DNA of 64,000 nt from Candidatus Methylomirabilota bacterium (GTDB lineage Bacteria > Methylomirabilota > Methylomirabilia > Methylomirabilales > Methylomirabilaceae), in NCBI GenBank assembly GCA_028870115.1, contig JAGWQH010000055.1:26297-90296 (forward strand). Direction: 5' to 3'. Shown here one piece after another: positions 56,251-64,000 of the stretch. Both the position numbers and the translations under genes were made by a program. Under the pieces are notes generated by a model. It ran no database searches. It saw only the letters and a program-made list of their open reading frames with translations, and was not told the DNA's origin. Within the stretch, counting starts at the first letter, position 1, and each line of letters begins with the position of its first letter.

Positions 56251-57600
56251 TCATCGCCCACCCCCCATTGCCTTGCAGAGCGCGTCGATCTCCTCGCGGC
56301 TGTTTTGCTCCGTCACACAGAGAAGTAGGCAATCCGAAAGCTCCGGGTAGAACCGGCCCAGTTCCACACCGCCGATGATTCCCTTGGCCAGTAGCGTGCG
56401 GTTCACCTGGGACGGGGTCCGCCTTTTCACCCGCACTACAAACTCATTGAAGGTGGGACCTGCAAACGGAAGCTCGTAGCCGCGGAGCTTAGAGATCGCT
56501 TCTTTGGCATAGGCCGTCTTGCGGAGGTTCAGCAGGGCCAGCTCCCTAAGCCCGGCTCGCCCCAATAGCGACAGGTGAACCGTCGCGGCCAAGGCACAGA
56601 GTCCTTCATTCGTACAGATGTTGGACGTAGCCTTCTCCCGCCTGATGTGTTGCTCTCGGGTGCAGAGCGTCAGCACGTAGCCTACCCTCCCGACCTTATC
56701 CTCGGTCTGTCCGACCAGGCGACCTGGCATACTGCGGAGGTAGGCGTCTTTCGAGGCGAAGAAGCCAAGGTAGGGGCCGCCGAAGTTCAGGTGGTTTCCG
56801 AACGCCTGGCCCTCTCCCGCGACAATGTCCGCCCCGCATTCGCCGGGAGATCGGACGATGCCAAACGACACCGGCTCGGCCACAGCTACGATCAGGAGGG
56901 CCCCGACGCGGTGAGCGGTCTCTGCGAGCTCATCTAGCGACTCCAGGACGCCGAAGAAGTTCGGGCTCTGGACCACAACGGCGCAGGTGCGGTCTGAAAG
57001 CGCCGCCTTCACTTTTTTCAGGTCGGTCGTGCCCTGGTCCGTATAGGGAACCTCGTGCAGGTGGAGGCCAAGCTTGCTCACGTAGGTGTGGGATACCGTC
57101 CGGTACTCCGGGTGTATGGCCATGGGCAGCACCACCTCCCGACGCCCATTGATCCTGTGAGCCATCAAGACCGCCTCGGCCAGGGCGCTGGAACCGTCAT
57201 ACATCGACGCGTTTGCCACCTCCATGCCGGTAAGCTGGCAGATCAACGTCTGGTACTCGTAGATCGCCTGAAGTGTCCCTTGCGATAGCTCCGGCTGGTA
57301 CGGCGTATAGGCGGTGTAGAACTCCGACCTGAACACCAGGTGGGAGACGGCGGCAGGGATGAAGTGATTGTAGGCGCCTGCCCCCAGGAAGGAGGAGTAT
57401 TGATCCACGTCTGCGTTCTTGCCGGCCAACTCCTTCATGTGCTTCCGCAATCCGGTCTCGGAAAGCGGCGGCGCCAGATTTAGCCCCCGCTTGAGCTTGA
57501 GCTTGGAGGGGATATCGGAAAACAGCTCGTCGCTCGACCGGACGCCGATGGCATCCAGCATCGCGCGGCAGTCGGCCTCCGTGTTCGGGATGTACTCCAT
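56251..57600 (-). CDS. gcvPA: Glycine dehydrogenase (decarboxylating) subunit 1 (P protein, alpha)
   Basis: A 449-aa subunit of the split P protein. It has YIPNTEADCRAMLDAIGV, FLGAGAYNHFIPAAVSHL, FYTAYTPYQPELSQGTLQAIYEYQTLICQLTGMEVANASMYDGSSALAEAVLM and GEGQAFGNHLNFGGPYLGFFA. It works with GcvPB in glycine decarboxylation. The start shares one base with the gcvH stop and the end overlaps a possible gcvPB start, so the order gcvT-gcvH-gcvPA-gcvPB is one operon. Length is standard. Confidence 0.97.
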   Translation of the reverse strand: MEYIPNTEADCRAMLDAIGVRSSDELFSDIPSKLKLKRGLNLAPPLSETGLRKHMKELAGKNADVDQYSSFLGAGAYNHFIPAAVSHLVFRSEFYTAYTPYQPELSQGTLQAIYEYQTLICQLTGMEVANASMYDGSSALAEAVLMAHRINGRREVVLPMAIHPEYRTVSHTYVSKLGLHLHEVPYTDQGTTDLKKVKAALSDRTCAVVVQSPNFFGVLESLDELAETAHRVGALLIVAVAEPVSFGIVRSPGECGADIVAGEGQAFGNHLNFGGPYLGFFASKDAYLRSMPGRLVGQTEDKVGRVGYVLTLCTREQHIRREKATSNICTNEGLCALAATVHLSLLGRAGLRELALLNLRKTAYAKEAISKLRGYELPFAGPTFNEFVVRVKRRTPSQVNRTLLAKGIIGGVELGRFYPELSDCLLLCVTEQNSREEIDALCKAMGGGR

Positions 57601-57986
57601 CAGTGCTCCTCCGCCGCCAGATAGGCTTTGTACTCCTCAGCGGTCATCAGATTCCCCAGCTCGTCAGGATCAGCGATTCTGGCCACGATCATCCATCCCC
57701 GTCCGTAGGGGTCGACGTTGATCTGCTCCGGATTCGATTCGAGCGAGGAGTTGACCTCGAGCACCTCACCGGTCAGTGGACAGTACAGGTCGGAGACGGC
57801 CTTCACCGACTCCACGACGCCGAACGCCTCCATCTGACGCAGTACCCTCCCGACCTGTGGCATTTCAGCGAACACGATGTCGCCGAGTTGGCTCTGGGCA
57901 AAGTGGGTGATCCCGATACGTCCACGATCCCCCTCAACCTTGACCCATTCATGCGCTTTCGTATAGTGCAGCCCCTCAGGAACCAT
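57600..57986 (-). CDS. gcvH: Glycine cleavage system H protein
   Basis: A 128-aa lipoyl carrier. YTKAHEWVKVEGDRGRIGITHFAQSQLGDIVFAEMPQVG leads to the lipoylation site ESVKAVSD (lysine about residue 61), then PLTGEVLEVN. The ATG at 57986 is preceded by GGAGGTG; upstream ATG or TTG codons would add a few residues. It shuttles the aminomethyl group between the P and T proteins. It starts 18 bp after gcvT. Confidence 0.97.
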   Translation of the reverse strand: MVPEGLHYTKAHEWVKVEGDRGRIGITHFAQSQLGDIVFAEMPQVGRVLRQMEAFGVVESVKAVSDLYCPLTGEVLEVNSSLESNPEQINVDPYGRGWMIVARIADPDELGNLMTAEEYKAYLAAEEH

Positions 57987-58003
57987 ACTCACCTCCATAG
58001 CCT

Positions 58004-59110
58004 TCAACGTGCTCGCTTATAGAAAGGAGTTCGAACGACCCTCGCGGCAATGGGACTATCCCGAATCACAATGTCAAACTCGGTTCCGACAGCCGCGTAC
58101 TGTACCGTCACATATCCCAGTCCGATGTTCTTCCCGAGCGAGGGCGCGGGTCCGCCGCTAGTGACCTCGCCGATCGGCTGACTGCCCTTGACCAAAGGAT
58201 AGTGGGAGCGGGCGATCCCCCGACCAAGCATCTCGAACCCCACCAGCTTCCGGCTGATCCCAACCGCCTTCTGCCGCGTAAGCGCCTCGCGGCCAATGAA
58301 CTCTCCCTTTTCCAGCTTCACAATCCAGCCGAGGTCCGCCTCCAGGACGGTGTGGCGATCGTCGATGTCCTGACCGTACAGGGCCATCTTGGCTTCGAGG
58401 CGCAAGGTGTCACGGGCGCCAAGGCCGCAGGGTTGTAAGCCAACCGGCGCCCCTGCCTCGAGGAGGGCATTCCAGAGGGTAGTCACATGCTGCGGTGGGA
58501 TATAGATCTCGAAGCCGTCCTCCCCGGTGTAACCTGTCCGGGAGATACGGCAGTCGATGCCAATCACTTGTCCTTCGACAAATCGGAAGTATTTCAGCCT
58601 TCCCAATTCCACAGAGGTCAGCTTCTCCAGAATCTCCTGCGCTCTGGGTCCCTGGAGGGCCAGGAGGGCCATCTCGTCGCTGGTATTTCTGACCTCCGCG
58701 CCTGACACCATGTGCTCACGGATCCAGGCCAAATCCTTCTCGATATTCGCGGCATTCACCGTCAAGCAGTAGCCGTCACTCGTACACTTATACACGGTGA
58801 TGTCGTCCACAAATGTCCCCTCGGAGGTAGTGAGGGCAGAGTATTGTACCTCTCCGACGGAGAGCCGAGACGCATCATTTGAGGTGAGGTGCTGCACCGC
58901 TTCCAGGGCGGCGGGTCCCATGATCTCAATCTCCCCCATATGCGAGACGTCGAACAAGCCCGCCTGCTCCCTGACGGCACGGTGCTCCTCCAGAATCCCG
59001 GCATACTGCACCGGCATCTCCCAGCCCCCAAAGGCCACCATCCTGGCACCAAGTTGGCAGTGTATCTCGAACAGCGGGGTACGCTTTAAGGGTCCGGTCG
59101 CTGCGCTCAT
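58004..59110 (-). CDS. gcvT: Aminomethyltransferase (glycine cleavage T protein)
   Basis: A 368-aa folate-dependent enzyme that releases ammonia and makes methylene-tetrahydrofolate. It shows MVAFGGWEMPVQYAGILEEHRAVREQAGLFDVSHMGEIEIMGP, ISRTGYTGEDGFEIYIP, CGLGARDTLRLEAKMALYGQDID and the C-terminal EVTSGGPAPSLGKNIGLGYV. It is first in the gcv operon. No glycine riboswitch could be recognised upstream. Confidence 0.97.
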   Translation of the reverse strand: MSAATGPLKRTPLFEIHCQLGARMVAFGGWEMPVQYAGILEEHRAVREQAGLFDVSHMGEIEIMGPAALEAVQHLTSNDASRLSVGEVQYSALTTSEGTFVDDITVYKCTSDGYCLTVNAANIEKDLAWIREHMVSGAEVRNTSDEMALLALQGPRAQEILEKLTSVELGRLKYFRFVEGQVIGIDCRISRTGYTGEDGFEIYIPPQHVTTLWNALLEAGAPVGLQPCGLGARDTLRLEAKMALYGQDIDDRHTVLEADLGWIVKLEKGEFIGREALTRQKAVGISRKLVGFEMLGRGIARSHYPLVKGSQPIGEVTSGGPAPSLGKNIGLGYVTVQYAAVGTEFDIVIRDSPIAARVVRTPFYKRAR

Positions 59111-59558
59111 CTACTACCTCTCAGCATCGGCAGAGTTGATACTGACCACAAGCAAAGCATAGCAAGGACATCTCTTCATAGTGCCATGGTAGCAGTATCG
59201 TCCGAGTAATGTGTACGGGGCCTATCGGGGAGAAACACGAGGGAAACCCAGCCTTAAAGACGCGGCGATCTTTAAACATCGATTGCTTCCTGTCAAGCGA
59301 AAAGTGGCGACTGCGTGGAGTCGGCAACGCTCGTGTACGCCCTCCCGCCCCCACGGCCTATTTCTTACAGAAGCAGTTCTTGACAGTCACCAATGACGGG
59401 ACAGCAACGATAGCATAAGCACTCTTGCTGAATGACCAATGGGCGGCGCGAACACGCCTCGAGGCGGAGCTTTCCTGTTTGCATAATTCTAATCGGCAAT
59501 GTATTCTGAAAATAGCCCACACTGTGTTCTGTAAGGGAGAAACAAAACTCTTAAACAT
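59111..59558. other. Intergenic stretch between gcvT and the methyltransferase gene
   Basis: About 450 bp with no gene seen. It holds an inverted repeat TTAAAGA/TCTTTAA (59254-59275, 8-nt GC-rich loop) and, on the minus strand, a TTGACA (59296-59291) that could be the -35 of a gcv promoter with a poor -10. The right end becomes AT-rich toward 59559. Confidence 0.4.
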
Positions 59559-60452
59559 ATGTTTACTACAAATACATACGCAAAAGATTTTAAGTATTTT
59601 AAGGAGAAATACGACGAAAGTATGGAGCGTATGTTTGCGGCGGTCAGCGATCTTTACGCGGAGCGCTGGAATGATTTTTTTCATTTCGCACTGTTCAAGG
59701 ATGAAAATGAAAGTTGGGAATCGGCTTTTAGCAATACTCACAAGAAATATTTAGAAGCCTTGCGGATTAAAAATGTGCCCAAGGTACTCGAACTGGGTTG
59801 CGGGAGAGGTGGTTTTACCAATGTTCTTGCTGAACATACCTCTGGTGACGTGTTGGGAATCGATATCTCCCGTTCCCAACTTTCACATACCAGTAGATTT
59901 AAGCGGCCGAATTTACGTTTCAAGCACTACGACATCATGAAAGTTGATGAACTCGGAGAAACGTTTGGCGCCGTAGTGCTCATGGACGTCGATTGCTATT
60001 TACCAGATAAAAGAGTAGCTGTGGAAAAAATCTCGCACGTTATGAATCCCGGAGCTCGTTTCCTCCTGCTCGGATGGTGTAAGCAGGATGGGCTGAACTC
60101 AATTCAGGAAGAACTTGTCTTGCATCCTTTTATGAAGTACTGGGCCATACCCAGCCTTGAGACGCCAGAGAATTATAAGAAATATTTTGATCAAAACGAT
60201 TTCAACATCATTGAAATTACCGATCTGAATAATCAAGTCAAGCGTAACTGGGAATTCGGTTACGAGTCAGCATTGACGGGTATCAAGAAGCTTTCATTCG
60301 AAGATCTTCCGCACCTTATCTGGAAAGGTATGAAGTTGGGAAGCGACGGCATTAGGCTTATGAAAGAGCAATTTCCGGCAGCCATCTACATTAAAGTCGC
60401 CTACGATGTCGGCTTTCTTCGCTACATCTACTTCTTAGTAGAGAAGAAATAG
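59559..60452 (+). CDS. Class I SAM-dependent methyltransferase (AT-rich, likely acquired)
   Basis: A 297-aa protein with the SAM-binding motif VLELGCGRGGFTNVLAEHTSGDVLGIDISRSQL (motif I, about residues 75-107) and post-motif region GAVVLMDVDCYLPDKRVAVEKISHVMNPGARFLLLGW. The arrangement resembles small-molecule methyltransferases of the sterol/tocopherol type, but the substrate is unknown. The base composition is visibly richer in A and T than both neighbours, with lysine- and asparagine-rich sequence, suggesting transfer. It lies in the same direction just before the polyketide synthase genes. Confidence 0.85.
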   Translation: MFTTNTYAKDFKYFKEKYDESMERMFAAVSDLYAERWNDFFHFALFKDENESWESAFSNTHKKYLEALRIKNVPKVLELGCGRGGFTNVLAEHTSGDVLGIDISRSQLSHTSRFKRPNLRFKHYDIMKVDELGETFGAVVLMDVDCYLPDKRVAVEKISHVMNPGARFLLLGWCKQDGLNSIQEELVLHPFMKYWAIPSLETPENYKKYFDQNDFNIIEITDLNNQVKRNWEFGYESALTGIKKLSFEDLPHLIWKGMKLGSDGIRLMKEQFPAAIYIKVAYDVGFLRYIYFLVEKK

Positions 60453-60561
60453 GTCACATGTCCTTTTCCAGGCATCCAGATTGAAGTTCGCGTAAACGGA
60501 TTAGCCGTAGGCCTTGTGCCCGCGAGTGAGGAATCCGGATGTCGCATCTTCAGGAGGCTCT

Positions 60562-61587
60562 ATGCCCAACCCCAGGATCGTAGCCCTCGGCACCGCGAAC
60601 CCGACCACACAGTTCTCTCAGGAAGAGCTCCTGGCCCTCGCGTCGTATACCGACGAGCGACGGCGGGGCTTTTTCCTGCACAGCGGCATTGAGCAGCGGC
60701 ATCTGTATGTAGATAAGGCCACCTTTCGCCCCACTGAGACCACGGACGAACTCAGCGACCGGTTCCGTAAAGGAGGCGTCGAAATCGGCAGCCTGGCGAT
60801 CCAGCGCGCCCTGGAGACGTCCGGGTGCTCCGCACAGGAGATCGACTTCATCGCGACCACCACGTGCACTGGCCGACTCTGCCCCAACCTCGACGCCCAT
60901 TTCGTCCGGGAATTCAGAATGAAGGAGGGGGTCCAACGGGTGCATGTGGGGGATATGGGCTGCGCCAGCGGGATGATTGCGCTACAGCAAGCCTACAACC
61001 ATCTCCGAGCCTTTCCTGATCATCGGGCCCTGATCGTCTCGGTAGAGATCTGTTCCTCGACCTATTACCTCGATGACTCTCTCGAAACCGCAGTGGCCAA
61101 CGCAATCTTTGCCGACGGGTCCGCTGCGGCGCTGCTGGCATCAGATAGGGATGGGATCAAAGTCATGGGCCACATGAGTCTGGTCCGTTCGGAGCACCTT
61201 GATCTGATGGGGTTTACCTATCCGAACGGGCGACCCCGCATCCTGTTGTCCAAGGAGATCAGGGGAATCGGCAGCGCCATGATGAAGGGGCTGGCAGAGG
61301 CAATGCTCGATCGCTACCATCTCAAGCAGGAGGAGATCCGATTCTGGGTCCTGCACTCCGCCGGTAGAGGGGTTCTCGAACGGACGCAGCGCGAGATGGG
61401 GCTCGGTGACGCCGACCTCCGCTTCTCCCGCCAGGTGCTTCGCCAATTCGGGAATATGTCGTCGGCCACGGTGCTCTTCGTCCTCAATGAAGTGATCAGA
61501 TCCGGGCAGGCATCCCCAGGCGACCTGGGCGTGATGATTGCGCTCGGGCCGGGCTTCTGCGCGGAGGGTGCGCTGCTGCGATGGTGA
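60562..61587 (+). CDS. Type III polyketide synthase (chalcone/stilbene synthase-like)
   Basis: A 341-aa thiolase-fold enzyme. The catalytic cysteine is C134 in VGDMGCASGM, the histidine is H265 in WVLHSAGRGVLE and the asparagine is N298 in FGNMSSATV. The histidine context differs from the usual HPGG. The C-terminal MIALGPGFCAEGALLRW matches the GPGF-type loop. It condenses malonyl-CoA units onto an acyl starter; a long-chain starter leading to alkylresorcinol or pyrone products is plausible from the following methyltransferase and flavoprotein. AGGAGG precedes the ATG at 60562. Confidence 0.92.
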   Translation: MPNPRIVALGTANPTTQFSQEELLALASYTDERRRGFFLHSGIEQRHLYVDKATFRPTETTDELSDRFRKGGVEIGSLAIQRALETSGCSAQEIDFIATTTCTGRLCPNLDAHFVREFRMKEGVQRVHVGDMGCASGMIALQQAYNHLRAFPDHRALIVSVEICSSTYYLDDSLETAVANAIFADGSAAALLASDRDGIKVMGHMSLVRSEHLDLMGFTYPNGRPRILLSKEIRGIGSAMMKGLAEAMLDRYHLKQEEIRFWVLHSAGRGVLERTQREMGLGDADLRFSRQVLRQFGNMSSATVLFVLNEVIRSGQASPGDLGVMIALGPGFCAEGALLRW

Positions 61588-62315
61588 CGACCCGGCTGCT
61601 CCTCCCTCGCCTCCAAGGGGTGGCGGAGTTGCTGGACCGCCCGAACTACTCTGATAAGGAGATCCGCGAGAACCTGCGTGATCTGGAGCGGCTGAACCGA
61701 TACTTCGGAGGTGTGCGCACGGTACTTTTCCACCTCGGTCGCACGGTGGGCAAGCATTCACAGGGCCCCTTCACGATCCTGGATACCGCGACCGGCGGGG
61801 CCGATATTCCTCGAGCCATCTGTCGTTGGGCTAGAAAGCGCAAGCTTGCTGTTGCCATCGAAGCCGTAGACCGGAGCGACCAGGTTCTGGCGGCTGCAAC
61901 CGAATGGTCGATCGACTTCCCGGAAATCCGACTGCGGCAGGCGCATGCGCCGCCCCTGCCCTACCCTGACCACAGCTTCGACTATGTCATCGCCTCTCTC
62001 TTCTTTCACCACCTGAACGAGGCGGAGGGGGTCCTCCTGCTGCAGGAGATGGCGCGGGTCGCTCGACGCGGGCTGCTGGTCAATGACCTATTGCGCAGCC
62101 GGCTCGCCTGTCTGCTGACTGCGATGACTACACGGCTGCTATCCGGCAATCGTCTGACGCGCCACGACGGCCCGATGTCGGTCCTTCGTGGTTTCAGACC
62201 AGAGGAGTTGCGTCGCATGGCGACCGAAGCCGGTCTTGCCGATGTACGGCTGAGCCGCCATCTCTGGTTTCGCATCGCCCTTATATCCACTCAGACAGAT
62301 AGACAGATAGACTGA
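61581..62315 (+). CDS. SAM-dependent methyltransferase of the polyketide operon
   Basis: A 244-aa methyltransferase: FTILDTATGGADIPRAICRWARKRKLAVAIEAVDRSDQVLAAA (motif I and acidic loop), HAPPLPYPDHSFDYVIASLFFHHLNEAEGVLLLQEMARVARRGLLVNDL. It resembles UbiE/COQ5-like or srsB-type enzymes that methylate phenolic lipids or quinone rings. The start overlaps the polyketide synthase stop by 7 bp, so it acts in the same pathway. The exact position methylated is unknown. Confidence 0.88.
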   Translation: MVTTRLLLPRLQGVAELLDRPNYSDKEIRENLRDLERLNRYFGGVRTVLFHLGRTVGKHSQGPFTILDTATGGADIPRAICRWARKRKLAVAIEAVDRSDQVLAAATEWSIDFPEIRLRQAHAPPLPYPDHSFDYVIASLFFHHLNEAEGVLLLQEMARVARRGLLVNDLLRSRLACLLTAMTTRLLSGNRLTRHDGPMSVLRGFRPEELRRMATEAGLADVRLSRHLWFRIALISTQTDRQID

Positions 62316-62424
62316 AGCCTCTTAGGGGTAGAAATCAAGAAGATCGTACATGGCTTCATTCGGGCCTTGCGAGATCATGTATCGCCTTCAGTCTTCAGCC
62401 TAAATACCTGAGTCGTTACACATT

Positions 62425-63657
62425 ATGCCACAGACCGCTGTAATCATTGTGGGCGCCGGTCCAGCCGGATCGGTCCTGGCCGGTCTTCTGGCGCAGCGCG
62501 GGGTTGACACGCTGCTGCTCGACAAGGCGACCTTCCCACGCGAGAAGATCTGCGGCGACTATCTCAGCCCGGGAACCGTCAGATGCCTCGATCAACTCGA
62601 CCTCCTGGAGGAGGTACGCGGAGCCGGGGCGCGGCGCCTGGGGGGCATGACGATTATCTCTCCGGACGGTACGACCTTTACAGCCGAATTTCCCGCCATC
62701 ACCGGAACCAATGGGGCTCCCCCGTTCGCGCTTTCTATCCCAAGGGCCATGCTTGACAGCCTGTTACTGACATGGGCTCAGGGCTTCGGAGCGAAATGCG
62801 TCGAAGGGTTTCGCGTGACCGATCTGATCCGGGAGAGCGGGCAGGTTTGCGGTATCACGGGGATTGGTCCAGCGGGTCCAGAGACGTATCGGGGGCGGAT
62901 CGTCGTGGGAGCAGACGGGCGAGACTCAGTAGTCGCCCGACGACTCGGCCTGTACCAGCCTCATCCGTCGCTGCGTCGGATGGCGCTGGTCGCCTATTAT
63001 GTAGGGGCACGTTGCAACGTGCCCCTACGGGATCACGGCCTGATCTGCATCGGCAACCGGTCGTATTGCATCCTCAACCCGATCGGCGAGCGGCTGACCA
63101 ACGCCAGCATTGTGGTGGACCAGGGGATCGTACAAGGCTGCAAGGGGCAACTTGACGAGCTGTTCGATAGCACGCTGCAAGCGTTTCCCTTTGCACTGAG
63201 CGCGCTTCGTGACGCGGGCCGACGTGGACCGGTCCGATGCCTCGGCCCATTGGCATTCCGATCGAGTCGCAGCGCCAAGGCCGGCGCGCTGCTGATTGGA
63301 GACGCAGTGGGCTTCTATGATCCCTTTACCGGTGAAGGGGTAGGTCATGCCCTCTACAGCGCGAAGCTCGCGGCCCGCGAGATCGCCTCGGCCCTTGCCG
63401 ATGGTGATGGCGGCCTCACGGAGGCTCACCTCGTGCGGTTTGATGATGAGCAACGCAAGGCCTTGATGGGTAGGAAGCGCCTGGGCGCCGCGCTGCAGGC
63501 CGTCATTCGCCGACCCCGTGCTGCCAATGCCGTCGCGCGGCTGCTCCGCCGGCATCAACCTCTTGCGGACCTGCTGCTCGGCGTGATTGGTGATCTACTC
63601 CCGCCGCACGCGCTCTTCTCGGCACGCGCCTTGATTAACATCCTCCACCGGGAATAA
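62425..63657 (+). CDS. FAD-dependent oxidoreductase (geranylgeranyl-reductase/hydroxylase-like)
   Basis: A 410-aa flavoprotein. The N-terminal dinucleotide motif is VIIVGAGPAGSVLAGLLAQRGVDTLLLDKATFPREKICGDYLSPG. The second FAD block is GRIVVGADGRDSVVARRLG, and GALLIGDAVGFYDPFTGEGVGHALYSAKLAA is the GD motif. This matches the geranylgeranyl reductase and aromatic hydroxylase superfamily. With the type III synthase and methyltransferase it could hydroxylate or reduce the polyketide. A 28-bp palindrome is inserted in frame near residue 194 (VGARCNVPLRD), breaking the region between the two FAD blocks. Confidence 0.9.
   Translation: MPQTAVIIVGAGPAGSVLAGLLAQRGVDTLLLDKATFPREKICGDYLSPGTVRCLDQLDLLEEVRGAGARRLGGMTIISPDGTTFTAEFPAITGTNGAPPFALSIPRAMLDSLLLTWAQGFGAKCVEGFRVTDLIRESGQVCGITGIGPAGPETYRGRIVVGADGRDSVVARRLGLYQPHPSLRRMALVAYYVGARCNVPLRDHGLICIGNRSYCILNPIGERLTNASIVVDQGIVQGCKGQLDELFDSTLQAFPFALSALRDAGRRGPVRCLGPLAFRSSRSAKAGALLIGDAVGFYDPFTGEGVGHALYSAKLAAREIASALADGDGGLTEAHLVRFDDEQRKALMGRKRLGAALQAVIRRPRAANAVARLLRRHQPLADLLLGVIGDLLPPHALFSARALINILHRE
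63001..63028. repeat. Perfect 28-bp palindrome inside the flavoprotein gene
   Basis: GTAGGGGCACGTTG followed by its exact reverse complement, without a spacer. It codes for VGARCNVPLR in frame and looks like an inserted mobile palindromic unit. Confidence 0.95.
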
Positions 63658-63664
63658 GCCTCTG

Positions 63665-64000
63665 CTACCTGATTGCAAGCTTCCCCTTATGGTCGAGCGG
63701 ACTGATCCACGGAAACCTGGTGCAGCCAAACTTGAAGACCCCGGACCGCTCTGCTAGAAACTCAACGGTCGTTTCCTGCCCCGGCTCGAGATAGCGCCTG
63801 ACATCGAGACCGGGGATCGAGAAGACGTGTCTCGCGCCGTCGCTGCGAATTGTGACTTTGACCAGCGCCGATCTCCCTTCTCGGTCCACCGCGATCACAG
63901 AGGGCTCACAGCGATAATTCCTGGCGACCATCGTAAAGGAGAGTCGTTTGGCTTCTACAGGGATACCGGCTGGGGGGGAGAGGTCGGGAAAAAGAGTGGC
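63665..64000 (-). CDS. Cupredoxin-like protein (partial, N-terminus beyond window)
   Basis: The frame is open to the right edge, so at least 111 C-terminal residues are coded. They read ...AGIPVEAKRLSFTMVARNYRCEPSVIAVDREGRSALVKVTIRSDGARHVFSIPGLDVRRYLEPGQETTVEFLAERSGVFKFGCTRF to the end. HVFSIP, the late cysteine and the terminal histidine (PLDHKGKL) are arranged as in single-domain copper-binding cupredoxin folds (COX2-like). The cysteine context differs from true CuA sites. It is convergent with the polyketide operon. The function is inferred only from fold-like pattern. Confidence 0.65.
   Translation of the reverse strand, partial: ATLFPDLSPPAGIPVEAKRLSFTMVARNYRCEPSVIAVDREGRSALVKVTIRSDGARHVFSIPGLDVRRYLEPGQETTVEFLAERSGVFKFGCTRFPWISPLDHKGKLAIR

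Noticed and set aside
59111..59350. Glycine riboswitch ahead of the gcv operon
   Set aside because: The leader lacks the tandem aptamer pattern I would expect; only a simple inverted repeat is seen.
1..64000. CRISPR array or tRNA/rRNA gene
   Set aside because: No regularly spaced repeats with unique spacers and no TPsiC-like plus cloverleaf pattern found by eye.

Overview
The window is a dense, mostly GC-rich chromosome segment from a Gram-negative bacterium: it encodes an outer-membrane polysaccharide exporter, an outer-membrane porin-like barrel and lipoproteins. The housekeeping order rplU-rpmA-obgE-proB-proA-(small gene)-nadD-rsfS, the unusual glutamate-mutase-activator-like membrane operon and the very many interspersed palindromic repeats fit an environmental deep-branching lineage (NC10/Methylomirabilota-like would be my guess), but no marker here fixes the taxonomy.

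Layout. 1-11.2 kb: exopolysaccharide locus on the minus strand (Gfo/Idh/MocA oxidoreductase, polyprenyl glycosylphosphotransferase, TPR protein, Wzc-like autokinase, Wza-like exporter, FecR-type protein), interrupted at 2.2-4.6 kb by decayed toxin-antitoxin genes and repeats. 11.3-12.8 kb: two response regulators. 13.0-19.9 kb: an operon of four membrane proteins, a barrel/KOW protein, a MutL/GlmL-like ASKHA ATPase and a small protein. 20-30.9 kb: secG, tpiA, pgk, gap, comF, dksA-like, rsfS, nadD, proA, proB, obgE, rpmA, rplU. 31.2-36.1 kb: plus-strand zinc/manganese uptake cluster (His-rich small protein, outer-membrane barrel, ABC transporter). 36.4-42.7 kb: peroxiredoxin, DoxX, folC, glmU, glmS.

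42.7-46.3 kb is an accessory island with lower apparent GC. A strong sigma70-like promoter runs into a hairpin-rich non-coding stretch, followed by a 78-aa protein, an Xre-type regulator, a reverse transcriptase with retron signatures (NAxxH, FVDD, ITG), a PD-(D/E)XK-like nuclease and an unknown 188-aa protein. I read this as a retron of unfamiliar composition. 46.5-49.0 kb: SDR, endonuclease V, thiD.

49.2-53.7 kb looks like a gene-cassette array. It has two well-formed integron attC sites, a repeated 23-bp end carrying the GTTGGGC core, and cassette-like genes (HNH nuclease, unknown, DUF433/DUF5615 toxin-antitoxin pair, beta-propeller, orphan antitoxin, DUF523). No integrase is visible. A 137-bp MITE-like element with a TTAG duplication closes it, followed by a RelB/YafQ pair.

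54.7-59.1 kb: glycine cleavage operon gcvT-gcvH-gcvPA-gcvPB. 59.6-64 kb: an apparently AT-rich methyltransferase, then a type III polyketide synthase/methyltransferase/FAD-oxidoreductase operon and a partial cupredoxin-like gene.
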